Shown here piece by piece: positions 15,759 to 23,775 of a stretch of DNA of 33,899 nucleotides. The stretch is from the NCBI GenBank assembly GCA_031285085.1, contig JAITWW010000007.1:1-33899 (forward strand), given 5' to 3'. Origin of the DNA: Candidatus Methanofilum arcanum. Its GTDB lineage: Archaea > Halobacteriota > Methanomicrobia > Methanomicrobiales > Methanospirillaceae. The position numbers were made by a program, and so were the translations under genes. The stretch's first letter is position 1. Every line of letters starts with the position of its first letter. The notes beneath the pieces were generated by a model. The model had not been told where the DNA came from, searched no databases, and saw nothing but the letters and a program-made list of their open reading frames with translations.

Positions 15759-16221
15759 CAGCTCTCACCACAGGTGTCCAAAGTTCGTACTTTCCATTCA
15801 CACCATCTGGATAGTACTCGAAGAAAAACCCATGTTCATAGTTTGGTGCAAATCCTGCTTCTGGTATCTCTTCAAAAAAGAAATTCGTCCACGCTTTTAC
15901 TGCATCATATCCCTTTTCAAAGGTGGCAACTGCATAAAGTGTCGCTGGTATTTCTTTTACCTCTGCTCTAGCAGGAATCACAGATAGGTTAACCACTTCT
16001 TTTCCCAAAAGGTAGCGGTATCGTTTCTGTCCCTCTAAATACCACATCAACCCATAGTATCCTGCGGCTTTGTTTTTCGCCACATTATCAATCAATGCGG
16101 CTTTTTCGGTATTGAAATAATCGTTATATAAAACTGTCATGATCTGGTTTTCTTCTAATGAGGTTTCGATGGAGTAGCCGCAGACATGAAAACCTCCTTT
16201 TTCAACAAAGCGAATCTGCAT
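15751..16221 (-). CDS. GyrI-like / AraC-type effector-binding domain protein
   Basis: This 156-residue stand-alone effector-binding domain belongs to the superfamily of GyrI/SbmC and the ligand domains of AraC- and BmrR-type regulators. Family landmarks are the opening GGFHVCGYSIETS, the central FEKGYDAVKAWTNFF, and the C-terminal FFFEYYPDGVNGKYELWTPV with the ligand-site Glu. It has no DNA-binding domain. Such proteins bind small hydrophobic or cationic molecules, and some hydrolyse or sequester them. A GGAG lies about 12 nt before the ATG. It overlaps the DUF3788 gene (ATGTATGA), so the two were probably translated together. The pair is typical of Firmicutes and may have been acquired. Confidence 0.83.
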   Translation of the reverse strand: MQIRFVEKGGFHVCGYSIETSLEENQIMTVLYNDYFNTEKAALIDNVAKNKAAGYYGLMWYLEGQKRYRYLLGKEVVNLSVIPARAEVKEIPATLYAVATFEKGYDAVKAWTNFFFEEIPEAGFAPNYEHGFFFEYYPDGVNGKYELWTPVVRADV

Positions 16222-16403
16222 AATAATTATTCACTCCTTCAATTATGTAGCTGCACTGGCTTCGTTATGGCACATTTTTTATGGCGTCTCTATTTGGATA
16301 CACCAAATCCTCCAAAAGCGTTAAACTCAGCAGCACCATAGTTATAATAAGAGCTATAGGTAACTGAAGTAAAGCTACTACTCACCCCATCAGGAGGTAT
16401 TTC

Positions 16404-17573
16404 ATGGTGAAAGTACGTGTACATATTGAACCAACCGTCATAAATTGGGTTATTGGAGCTATTGCACACGATAAAGTACCTTCTGATGTTGTTGCTACTC
16501 TCGAAAAATGGAGAGAGGGTACTGTTCAGCCAACTTTTAGCCAAGTCGAGGATCTAAGCAATAGAATTCACATCCCCTTTGGGTACTTTTTTTTGAATTC
16601 CCCTCCAAAAGAAGAACTACCAATCTTAGAATACCGCACAGTTGACAGCAGCAAAGCAGAGATCCCCAGCCGCGAGCTTGTTGACACAATACACTATGCC
16701 GAAAATATACAACATTGGATGCGAAATCATGTAATCAGCAGTGGAATGCCTAAACTCCATTTTGTTGGCACCGGCAAAAACATACATTCTACGATCGAGT
16801 TTGCTGATAGGTTTCGAAAAGATATAGATTTAAAAACCGATTGGTACTCTGATTGTGCAAATGCAGCAAATTGTTTTACGTATCTAAGAAAGAGATTAGG
16901 AGACATTGGCATTCTCATTCTGATGAATGGCATTGTTGGTAACAACACTCATCGAAAATTGGATATTGATGAGTTTAGAGCTTTTACTCTTATTGATGAT
17001 TATGCTCCCCTCATCTTTTTGAACGGAAATGATTCTGATGGGGCTCGGTTGTTTTCCCTTGTCCACGAAGCAGTACACATTTGGTTGGGTGTTGCTAGTT
17101 TTTACCATGAAAGAGATGACAACGCTACGAGCACAAGCGATGTCGAACAATTCTGTAATGCGGTTACTGCTGAGATATTGGTTCCAAATCACATATTTAG
17201 AGATAAATGGAATAAATGTGGTCAAGAACTAGCTAAAGTGGATATAGTAGAAAAATTGGCAATTTTTTTTAGATGCAGTGGTACTGTTATTGCCAGACGT
17301 GCAAAAGACAATAACTATATAAACGCTGTTCAATATCAAGAGATCGCAGCTCTAGCCATAAATAGCTACAATAAACAAAAGGAGAAGCAGAAAGGCGGTG
17401 GAGGGGACTTTTATCGCACATCTATTTCTCGTCTAGACCCTCGATTTTTATTTGCATTAGACAACAGCATCAAGGAAGGAAAGACACAGTACACTGATGC
17501 TTATAGACTCACAAATCTTAATAGAACTTCTTTTGACAAGATATTAGAGCGAGTGAAAGGGATTAGTCAATGA
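16404..17573 (+). CDS. ImmA/IrrE-family metallopeptidase with N-terminal Xre-like region
   Basis: This 389-residue protein has a helical N-terminal part (about 1-65) in which a Xre-type DNA-binding fold is plausible (LEKWREGTVQPTFSQVEDLSNRI). The following ImmA/IrrE domain has the zinc-protease motif H221-E-A-V-H225. Family members cleave repressors or act as the antitoxin-side partner in toxin-antitoxin loci. A strong AGGAGGT six bases upstream fixes the ATG at 16404. The stop overlaps the DUF4411 start by 4 nt (ATGA), so translation is coupled. Lys- and Asn-rich codon use differs from the neighbouring operon, in keeping with mobile origin. Confidence 0.88.
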   Translation: MVKVRVHIEPTVINWVIGAIAHDKVPSDVVATLEKWREGTVQPTFSQVEDLSNRIHIPFGYFFLNSPPKEELPILEYRTVDSSKAEIPSRELVDTIHYAENIQHWMRNHVISSGMPKLHFVGTGKNIHSTIEFADRFRKDIDLKTDWYSDCANAANCFTYLRKRLGDIGILILMNGIVGNNTHRKLDIDEFRAFTLIDDYAPLIFLNGNDSDGARLFSLVHEAVHIWLGVASFYHERDDNATSTSDVEQFCNAVTAEILVPNHIFRDKWNKCGQELAKVDIVEKLAIFFRCSGTVIARRAKDNNYINAVQYQEIAALAINSYNKQKEKQKGGGGDFYRTSISRLDPRFLFALDNSIKEGKTQYTDAYRLTNLNRTSFDKILERVKGISQ

Positions 17574-18109
17574 GTTTTGAGGGAAATAGGTTTCTCATTG
17601 ATACGAACTGTTTCATTGATCCATTCAAAAAATATTACTTTTTTGATTTGGTTCCCACATTTTGGCAAAGGATGGAGGAGGCAATTATCTTTGGCCACGT
17701 GATATTGTTAGATCTCGTAAAAAACGAAATTTTAAAGGGGCAGAAGGAAAAAGAAAAGAAAGATGAACTTACCATGTGGGTGGAGAGATTTGGCAATGAT
17801 CTCATTTTGAGCCGCAAAAATCCAGAAATAATGGATATGTACTTGAAGGTACTGGATTATATACAGAACTGCGATCTATACAAATCAAGTGCTCTCACTG
17901 AGTGGTCAAAGAAAGATGTTGCAGATGGATGGCTTATTGCTGCTGCATGTGTTGGTGAATATACAATCACTACGTTCGAAGAACGAAATAATGGCTTAAA
18001 TCCTCAGTATCCTTCTCCAGAGGCGAAGATTCCAAATATATGTGAACATTTCTCAGTGGAATGTGTAGATCTATTTGCTATGATGCGAAGACTACATTTC
18101 AGATTATAG
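17570..18109 (+). CDS. DUF4411 PIN-like protein, probable toxin
   Basis: This 179-residue protein matches the DUF4411 family of PIN-like putative nucleases. Acidic residues that could bind the catalytic metal are D11 (FLIDTNCFID), E53 (KNEIL), and D116/D119 (KKDVADGWLIAAA), the usual PIN spacing. Most PIN toxins cut RNA, so an RNase toxin held by the preceding ImmA/IrrE protein is the natural reading; DUF4411 genes are frequently found next to such peptidases. The start overlaps the previous stop (ATGA). Activity and target are inferred, not shown. Confidence 0.82.
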   Translation: MSFEGNRFLIDTNCFIDPFKKYYFFDLVPTFWQRMEEAIIFGHVILLDLVKNEILKGQKEKEKKDELTMWVERFGNDLILSRKNPEIMDMYLKVLDYIQNCDLYKSSALTEWSKKDVADGWLIAAACVGEYTITTFEERNNGLNPQYPSPEAKIPNICEHFSVECVDLFAMMRRLHFRL

Positions 18110-18438
18110 GTACTGCTTTTTTCGCCTATAAACTCCAGTGCACATGCGTGTTCGCACATTATGGTGTCCACAGGCGTATGGGGTGGCTTACCTGTGCGTT
18201 GAGATCATTTCGGTTTGAAACAAAAACGAGACATGCTCATGGTTTCTCCATTTAAAGAAATAACAGAAGAACCACACCAAACTGCAAGGGAAAGGATAGG
18301 AATAGATGATGTGTTTAAATGTGGGAAAGGAGTCGTCAAGCTTTGCACATTACGCAAATGTACACGAACTCTTTTTTGAAAAAAAGAGAACTGATACCCC
18401 TCACACCCTCTCCTTTTTCCCCCACATAGATCGATGTA
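18110..18438. other. Gap after the toxin-antitoxin pair: no convincing gene
   Basis: About 330 nt lie between the DUF4411 stop and the promoter of the ribosomal operon. The best frame is a 48-codon one (18233-18379, product ending LCTLRKCTRTLF) with two possible ATGs, no Shine-Dalgarno and no recognised family; it may be a gene remnant. A hairpin (18369-18388) sits at its end. A C-rich run at about 18397-18423 precedes the next promoter. No repeat or insertion-sequence end was seen. Confidence 0.5.
18369..18388 (+). terminator. A/T hairpin, possible terminator of the toxin-antitoxin transcript
   Basis: CTCTTTTTT (18369-18377) pairs with AAAAAAGAG (18380-18388) around a 2-nt turn, a 9-bp stem. 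T6 on the + strand and A7 behind it make it usable as a terminator, and it isolates the accessory island from the ribosomal operon promoter 50 nt downstream. Confidence 0.4.
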
Positions 18439-18445
18439 TTTATAA
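18439..18445 (+). promoter_or_regulatory. TATA box of the ribosomal protein operon (or of an RNA inside its leader)
   Basis: TTTATAA followed by CTACC is the best promoter match in the 690-nt gap before rpl3. Transcription would start near 18467-18470, giving a leader of about 330 nt before the rpl3 ATG. Confidence 0.5.
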
Positions 18446-18466
18446 CTACCTTCTACGAATAATAAA

Positions 18467-18796
18467 GAGCCATGATCGAGCCGGAGCGGCTCTGATCTGC
18501 TAGTGAACGAAAAGACGTTCTTGGAGATGAATTCTCTCTGTGAGCAGAACTCATCGGGCTGAAAAAGTGGGATGTGAACGGGAAAGGGCCTCAATTCATG
18601 CACAAAGCTGCTGAAATGCCCGTCGTCAGGAGAGACGAAAACCCAAATGAAATCACAATCTCTTATGCGAGACCAGGGTAACCAGCGATATTACTGAAAT
18701 AATCAGCATAGCGCCTGGCATCTAAATCTCTTTACCGTCAATTGCGCGAATCTCCTCGCCTTGACATCGTACAGAAACAGAAGGAAGATATAACAC
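18467..18796 (+). promoter_or_regulatory. Long structured leader of the ribosomal operon or unrecognised ncRNA
   Basis: About 330 nt without a credible reading frame contain a chain of small hairpins. The ones I can pair are 18474-18497 (GATCGAGCCG with CGGCTC-T-GATC), 18505-18520 (GAACG/CGTTC), 18524-18536 (GAGA/TCTC), 18541-18553 (TGAG/CTCA), 18578-18623 (ACGGG/CCCGT enclosing a 7-bp stem 18595-18615), 18624-18637 (CGTC/GACG), 18682-18718 (CCAGCG with CG-C-CTGG) and 18737-18765 (GTCAA/TTGAC enclosing GCGA/TCGC). Purine-rich single strands join them. The landmarks of RNase P RNA, SRP RNA and tRNA are absent. Autoregulation of the operon by one of its own proteins is the plainest idea. Confidence 0.45.
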
Positions 18797-19810
18797 ATGC
18801 CGAGAATACACAGACCACGCATGGGGTCACTGGCATACAGTCCACGCAAAAGGTCTAAAAGCCAGGTCCCAAAGTATCATGCATGGCCCTCATATGAAGG
18901 AGAACCTTCAATACAAGGCTTTGCAGGATACAAAGTTGGTATGACCCACCTCATCATGACAGATGATCATGCCAAGAGCCCAAACGAAGGCAAGGACGTC
19001 ATGGTCCCTGTCACCGTTATTGAGGTTCCAAGTATGAAAGTGGCAGCTGTTCGGGTATACCGGGCAGACACCTATGGGCGTCACCCCCTTACCGACATCT
19101 GGACTAACACCCTCGACTCTGAAATTTCACGTGCTTTAATCCCTCCCAAGAAGGATCAACGCACAGAAAGCGAAAAAACAGCACGTGAAGCATTAGAACT
19201 GGGAACCATCACAGACATCTACGTGCTTGCATACACCCGCCCCATTGTCCTCTCTGGAGTTCCTAAAAAAACCCCGGATCTCATGGAGATGCGTATCGCC
19301 GGTGGAAGCATCGAAGATCGATTCAACTATGCACTCTCTCTCCTTGGCACTGACGTCTCAGTACAAGACCTCTTCCAAATCGGTCAGTACACGGACATCA
19401 CCGCAGTTACCAAAGGAAAAGGTACACAAGGCCCCGTAAAACGCTGGGGAGTACATCTTCGAAAGCGCAAACACTCACGTGGTGGAAAAGAACGACACAT
19501 CGGAACACTTGGACCATGGGCTCCTCACCACGTTCGTTGGCAGGTTCCGATGATGGGTCAGCTTGGATATCAACAGCGCACCGAATTCAACAAACGCCTT
19601 CTCAAGATTGGCGACAATGGTGCTGAGATCACTCCAAAAGGTGGATTCCTCCATTATGGAGATGTAAGAAACCCATACATCCTCATCAAAGGCTCTATTC
19701 CAGGCCCTGCCAAGCGACTCGTTCGAATACGCCATGCAATGCGTATTGGAGATCATACGGTTCGTGAACCGGTAATCAGCTACATAAGCCAGGAAAGCAA
19801 GCAGGGATGA
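18797..19810 (+). CDS. rpl3: Ribosomal protein L3 (uL3)
   Basis: This 337-residue archaeal L3 is one of the first proteins assembled on 23S rRNA; its long extension reaches toward the peptidyl-transferase centre. It opens MPRIHRPRMGSLAYSPRKRS, and the central KGKGTQGPVKRWGV and HSRGGKERHIGTLGPW regions are typical. It is the first gene of the operon, with a purine-rich AGAAGGAAG about 10 nt upstream and the long structured leader before that. Codons here favour C-ending Leu and Ile triplets, as expected for high expression. Confidence 0.97.
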   Translation: MPRIHRPRMGSLAYSPRKRSKSQVPKYHAWPSYEGEPSIQGFAGYKVGMTHLIMTDDHAKSPNEGKDVMVPVTVIEVPSMKVAAVRVYRADTYGRHPLTDIWTNTLDSEISRALIPPKKDQRTESEKTAREALELGTITDIYVLAYTRPIVLSGVPKKTPDLMEMRIAGGSIEDRFNYALSLLGTDVSVQDLFQIGQYTDITAVTKGKGTQGPVKRWGVHLRKRKHSRGGKERHIGTLGPWAPHHVRWQVPMMGQLGYQQRTEFNKRLLKIGDNGAEITPKGGFLHYGDVRNPYILIKGSIPGPAKRLVRIRHAMRIGDHTVREPVISYISQESKQG

Positions 19811-19815
19811 TCTGA

Positions 19816-20568
19816 ATGAAAGCACAAGTATTATCACTGAGTGGGCAGATCATTCGAGAAATTGATCTTCCATCACAATTTGACACTGCATTCCGCCCAG
19901 ACCTCATTAAAAAAGCAGTCATCGCTCTTCAGAGCCTTCGCTACCAACCACATGGAGCAAACCCATTTGCAGGAATTACTGCATCAGCAGTAGGGTGGGG
20001 AAGTGGAAGAGGTGCTTCACATGTCCCTCGTCTCAAAAACAGCTCTCGTGCTGCAAAAGTCCCTCAGGCAAAAGGAGGCCGTGCTGCTCACCCTCCAAAA
20101 GTTGCGAAGATACTCATTCGCTCCATCAACAAAAAGGAAAAGCGAAAAGCACTCAACTCAGCCATCGCTGCAACTGCAAATGAAGAGATCGTCCGTTCCC
20201 GTGGCCACCAATTCATCGGAACAGTACCATTCATCCTCTCAAATGAGTTTGAAAACCTCAACCAGACTCGTGAAGTCGTAGCCTGCCTCAAAGCAATTGG
20301 AGTCTATGCTGACATCGAAAGATCTGCACGCAGCCACAAAGTCAAACCAGGCCGTGGAAAAATGCGTGGTCGACGATACAAACAGCGAAAAAGCCTCCTT
20401 ATTGTTACAGGATCAGATCCCCTTCGAGCGGCACGAAACCTTGCAGGTGTAGATGTCTGCTCAATTGCGAGCCTCAATGTCGAATACCTCGCACCAGGGA
20501 CACATGCCTCACGCCTCACGATCTGGACCGAAAATGCCATCACAAAACTCGCGGAGCGTGATCTGTAA
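19816..20568 (+). CDS. rpl4: Ribosomal protein L4 (uL4, archaeal L4/L1e type)
   Basis: This 250-residue large-subunit protein has a conserved basic loop (AVGWGSGRGASHVPRLKNSSRAA region) that lines the peptide exit tunnel. The C-terminal half shows MRGRRYKQRKS. In bacteria L4 represses its own operon through the leader; if any protein binds the structured leader here, L4 is an obvious candidate, but that is inference. It begins 5 nt after rpl3 and its stop overlaps the rpl23 start by one base (TAATG). Confidence 0.97.
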   Translation: MKAQVLSLSGQIIREIDLPSQFDTAFRPDLIKKAVIALQSLRYQPHGANPFAGITASAVGWGSGRGASHVPRLKNSSRAAKVPQAKGGRAAHPPKVAKILIRSINKKEKRKALNSAIAATANEEIVRSRGHQFIGTVPFILSNEFENLNQTREVVACLKAIGVYADIERSARSHKVKPGRGKMRGRRYKQRKSLLIVTGSDPLRAARNLAGVDVCSIASLNVEYLAPGTHASRLTIWTENAITKLAERDL

Positions 20569-20822
20569 TGGAGATACTCATCTACCCCTACGCTACAGAA
20601 AAAGCAACAACACGTATTGTAGAAACATTTGGCCAACTCCAGTTCATCGTTGTCAAAGAAGCTACAAAGACGCAGATAAAAGGTGCAATTGAAAAAGCGT
20701 ATGGCTATGAAGTCACGAAGGTTCAGACCGCAATGACAAACAAGGGCACGAAAAAAGCAACCATCTCCTTTGAAAATCCAAAGGCCGCTGAAGAGATTCT
20801 CAGCAGACTTGGTATAATGTAG
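20568..20822 (+). CDS. rpl23: Ribosomal protein L23 (uL23)
   Basis: This 84-residue protein sits at the mouth of the exit tunnel, where SRP and the Sec translocon dock. It begins MEILIYPYATEKAT and shows the family stretch IEKAYGYEVTKVQTAMTNKGTKKA. Length is normal for archaea. Its start shares one base with the rpl4 stop, and rpl2 follows after 7 nt. Confidence 0.96.
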   Translation: MEILIYPYATEKATTRIVETFGQLQFIVVKEATKTQIKGAIEKAYGYEVTKVQTAMTNKGTKKATISFENPKAAEEILSRLGIM

Positions 20823-20829
20823 GTGTAAC

Positions 20830-21540
20830 ATGGCCCATCGAATTACAACTCAAAGCCGTGGAAAAGGAGGCCCAACCTACCGGGCACCATCCCACCGATA
20901 TAAAGCTGCACTCAAGCACATTAAAACAGGTGATGCAATCATAAGCGGTGTCATCATTGACATCGAACATGACCCTGCCCGCCATGCACCAATCGCCCTC
21001 GTCAAGATCGAGACCGGTGAAAAAGTCTATGTCCTTGCAACTGAAGGAATGGCTGTTGGAGCTACTCTTACCTGGGGTCCAAAAGGCGAGATTCGCAGCG
21101 GAAACACCATGGCTCTTTCTGAAATCCCTGCCGGACTGTATGTCTGCAATATCGAAGCACGCCCATTAGATGGTGGTAAATTCGTACGTGCAAGTGGCGT
21201 TCAGGCAATGGTAACTGACCACACCGCAACACGCGTTGCCGTTCGCATGCCAAGCGGAAGAACCAAATGGTTCCATGCAGATTGTCGTGCTACCATTGGC
21301 GTCGTTTCTGGCGGTGGACGCAGTGAAAAACCATTTTGCAAGGCTGGAAAGAAATATCATAAAATGAAAAATACTGCCAGCAACTGGCCACGTGTCCGTG
21401 GTATGGCAATGAACGTCATTGACCACCCATTCGGTGGTGGAGGACATCAGCACACTGGTCGTCCAAAAACTGTCAGCCGAGGAACCTCACCAGGTCGAAA
21501 AGTTGGACACATTGCTGCAAGACGCACTGGAAGGAAGTGA
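20830..21540 (+). CDS. rpl2: Ribosomal protein L2 (uL2)
   Basis: This 236-residue protein is essential for subunit joining and peptidyl transfer. The start MAHRITTQSRGKGGPTYRAP is archaeal type. The C-terminal HPFGGGGHQHTGRPKT contains the conserved histidine (about H206) near the catalytic centre, followed by a very basic tail. It lies 5 nt before rps19. Confidence 0.97.
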   Translation: MAHRITTQSRGKGGPTYRAPSHRYKAALKHIKTGDAIISGVIIDIEHDPARHAPIALVKIETGEKVYVLATEGMAVGATLTWGPKGEIRSGNTMALSEIPAGLYVCNIEARPLDGGKFVRASGVQAMVTDHTATRVAVRMPSGRTKWFHADCRATIGVVSGGGRSEKPFCKAGKKYHKMKNTASNWPRVRGMAMNVIDHPFGGGGHQHTGRPKTVSRGTSPGRKVGHIAARRTGRK

Positions 21541-21545
21541 TCTGA

Positions 21546-21962
21546 ATGGCAAAGAAAATACAGAAGAGACTCCCACGACGAAAGGAGGAATTTACCTATC
21601 ATGGCTATAAGATCGACGAACTCAAGACAATGACACTTGAGGAGCTCCTTCCTATCATGCCAGCACGCCCTCGCCGAAAAGTGAAAAGAGGATGGAGAGA
21701 AATTGAAGAAAAATTCCTCGCTGATATCCGTGGTGGTCCAGAAAAGCGTGTTCGTACTCACCTTCGCGACATGATCATACTACCTGAAATGATTGGCCGC
21801 GAGATCGAGATCTACAATGGAAAAGACTTCGTAAAAGTTGAGCTTCAACCAGAAGCTGTCTTTCACTATCTCGGTGAATTTTCACCCACCCGTCGCAAAG
21901 TCTCTCACGGTTCTGCTGGTATTGGTGCAACGAGATCAAGTAAATTCGTACCTCTGAAGTGA
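21546..21962 (+). CDS. rps19: Ribosomal protein S19 (uS19)
   Basis: This 138-residue small-subunit head protein touches the A-site finger. The archaeal N-terminal extension (MAKKIQKRLPRRKEEFTYHG) precedes the core with VRTHLRDMIILPEMIGREI and the C-terminal GEFSPTRRKVSHGSAGIGAT. The stop lies 5 nt before the rpl22 ATG. Confidence 0.97.
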   Translation: MAKKIQKRLPRRKEEFTYHGYKIDELKTMTLEELLPIMPARPRRKVKRGWREIEEKFLADIRGGPEKRVRTHLRDMIILPEMIGREIEIYNGKDFVKVELQPEAVFHYLGEFSPTRRKVSHGSAGIGATRSSKFVPLK

Positions 21963-21967
21963 TTATC

Positions 21968-22432
21968 ATGGCACGCATTAACTATTCAAATGATCTTAAA
22001 GGAGCTCAATTCGCCCGAGGTATCATGAGTGAGGCTCCAATATCTCCAAAACATGCAATCGAGATTGCTAGGTTTATAAAAGGTATGAACCTCATTGATG
22101 CTGAACAGTATCTCAATAATGTTGTCGCTCTCAAAAAACCCATCCCATTCAAACGCTTTAACAGAAATGTTGCGCACAAACGCGGACTAGACAAGTGGGA
22201 TGCAGGAAGATACCCTGAGAAAGCAGCTCGTGTCTATCTGAAGCTATTAAACAGTATAAAGAAAAATGCAGAGTATGATGGTCTTGATACTGACGAGCTC
22301 ATTATCGTTCACACCTCTGCAAACCGTGGAATGAGGAGACGTGGATTCATGCCCCGTGCCATGGGTCGAGCTACTGCAAAAGACCGTGAATCTGTAAATA
22401 TCGAAATAATTGTTGAGGAGAGTGAAGAATAA
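21968..22432 (+). CDS. rpl22: Ribosomal protein L22 (uL22)
   Basis: This 154-residue protein has a long loop lining the exit tunnel. A GTG at 21959 is in frame but overlaps the rps19 stop; the ATG at 21968 gives the normal archaeal opening MARINYS. The conserved HTSANRGMRRRGFMPRAMGRA is the tunnel-loop region. The stop overlaps the rps3 start by one base (TAATG). Confidence 0.96.
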   Translation: MARINYSNDLKGAQFARGIMSEAPISPKHAIEIARFIKGMNLIDAEQYLNNVVALKKPIPFKRFNRNVAHKRGLDKWDAGRYPEKAARVYLKLLNSIKKNAEYDGLDTDELIIVHTSANRGMRRRGFMPRAMGRATAKDRESVNIEIIVEESEE

Positions 22433-23184
22433 TGGCAGTTGAGCGTAAATTTATCGCAGATGGTGTGAGAAAAATTCGCGTTGAAAAGCACCTTCTCAAA
22501 GAGCTCAAGCGTGCTGGATATGGAGGCATGGATCTTGTCCGAACCCCTCTTGGGACTCAGGTCACCATCTTTGCAGAAAAGCCAGGCATTGTCATTGGAA
22601 AAGCAGGAAAGGTTGTACGCCAACTGACCCAGGATCTCTCCTCTATCTATGGTGTTGAATCACCTCAGGTTGAGGTTCAGCAGGTTGAAAATCCAAACCT
22701 CAATGCACAGATCATGGCAGAACGTCTTGCCTCTGCAATCGAACGTGGTTGGTACTTCCGAAAAGCTGGAACCTCAACCCTTCGTCGTGTCATGGAGTCT
22801 GGAGCACTTGGTTGTGAAGTTGTTCTTTCCGGAAAACTGACAGGAGCACGTGGCCGTGTCCAAAAGTTTACAGAAGGATATGTCAAGCATGCTGGAGATC
22901 CAGTAAACACCATTGTTGATCATGGCTATGCTGTCGCCGTTAAAAAACTCGGTGTTATTGGCATTCAGGTTCGAATCATCCCACCAGGAGCTCATATCCC
23001 TGATCACTTTGAAATCACGGTTCCACCAGACAAAAAGATCTCAAAATCTGAGATTGACATGGTAAACAGTGAAAAAATAATAACTGACATCGAAGATGTG
23101 CTTGATGAGCAGTCTGATTACTATTCAGAGGAGGAGGCTTTTGATGCTGCACCTTATGAGAATACGTATGAGGAGGATATCTAA
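22432..23184 (+). CDS. rps3: Ribosomal protein S3 (uS3)
   Basis: This 250-residue protein lies at the mRNA entry channel. A KH domain is visible (GIVIGKAGKVVRQL), then the S3 C-terminal domain with GCEVVLSGKLTGARGRVQKF. The last 35 or so residues form a strongly acidic tail (SEEEAFDAAPYENTYEEDI), longer than in bacterial S3 but common in archaea. Both ends overlap neighbouring genes by one base (TAATG). Confidence 0.97.
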   Translation: MAVERKFIADGVRKIRVEKHLLKELKRAGYGGMDLVRTPLGTQVTIFAEKPGIVIGKAGKVVRQLTQDLSSIYGVESPQVEVQQVENPNLNAQIMAERLASAIERGWYFRKAGTSTLRRVMESGALGCEVVLSGKLTGARGRVQKFTEGYVKHAGDPVNTIVDHGYAVAVKKLGVIGIQVRIIPPGAHIPDHFEITVPPDKKISKSEIDMVNSEKIITDIEDVLDEQSDYYSEEEAFDAAPYENTYEEDI

Positions 23185-23399
23185 TGGCAATCTATCGAGC
23201 AAAAGAAGTATCCCAGATGTCAGATACTGAAATTGTTGAAAACATTGACAAGCTCAGAACTGAGCTCATCGAGCAACGTGGGAAGGTCAGTGCTGGTGGT
23301 GCTCCAGACAACCCCGGACGCATCTGCCTTGTGAGAAGAACCATTGCACGAATGATGACTGAGCAGAACAAGCGAAAACAAGAAGAAAGCTCTGCATAA
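23184..23399 (+). CDS. rpl29: Ribosomal protein L29 (uL29)
   Basis: This 71-residue two-helix protein sits near the tunnel exit beside L23. It starts MAIYRAKEVSQMSDTEIVEN and has the typical GRICLVRRTIARMMTEQNKR second helix. The start is coupled to the rps3 stop. A 67-nt gap follows before rnp1; the translation factor SUI1 gene found at this place in some archaea is absent here. Confidence 0.95.
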   Translation: MAIYRAKEVSQMSDTEIVENIDKLRTELIEQRGKVSAGGAPDNPGRICLVRRTIARMMTEQNKRKQEESSA

Positions 23400-23466
23400 C
23401 TTTTGTAGTGTCTTCTAAAAAGCAAAAAATCAGATATAGTCACTCCGACAGACAAAGGGAAAAAGC

Positions 23467-23775
23467 ATGATTACCGCACAAAATCTCATACACCATGAAT
23501 TTATCGGGCTTGAGATCGCGGTACTTGAAAGCAAAAATCCCTCTCTCATATCCATTTCTGGACGCATCATCGATGAAACAAAGCAGATGCTTGTAATACA
23601 ACCATTTGAACAATCAAGTTCTGAGAAAATGGTTGCAAAACAAGGATCTGTATTTCGATTCACCCTCCCAGATGGGGGATTAGTTGATGTGGATGGAGAT
23701 GCAATATGTACAGCACCCCATCGTCGAATTGGTATGAAAGGAGTCAAAAGCGGAGTTTCCTGTATTGGCTTATGA
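23467..23775 (+). CDS. rnp1: Ribonuclease P protein component 1 (Rpp29/Pop4)
   Basis: This 102-residue protein subunit of archaeal RNase P helps the RNA subunit cut tRNA 5' leaders. Family landmarks are the opening MITAQNLIHHEFIGLEIAVL, GRIIDETKQMLVI, and the Sm-like strand SVFRFTLPDG. Its place between L29 and S17 is conserved in archaea and ties tRNA maturation to ribosome supply. GGGAAAAAGC precedes the ATG. The stop overlaps an ATG that opens a 27-codon mini-frame. Confidence 0.95.
   Translation: MITAQNLIHHEFIGLEIAVLESKNPSLISISGRIIDETKQMLVIQPFEQSSSEKMVAKQGSVFRFTLPDGGLVDVDGDAICTAPHRRIGMKGVKSGVSCIGL

Noticed and set aside
16290..16544. 84-codon minus-strand frame overlapping the ImmA/IrrE start
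   Set aside because: It is antisense to a well-supported gene, low in complexity and has no ribosome binding site. Its Gly/Phe/Ser-rich end could be a remnant, but nothing supports that.
18205..18603. 132-codon minus-strand frame in the rpl3 upstream region
   Set aside because: It crosses the promoter and several hairpins, has no family resemblance and no ribosome binding site; it is best seen as chance.
18467..18730. RNase P RNA or SRP RNA in the rpl3 leader
   Set aside because: The universally conserved AGGAAAGUCC-like core of RNase P RNA and the SRP helix-8 motif are both missing.
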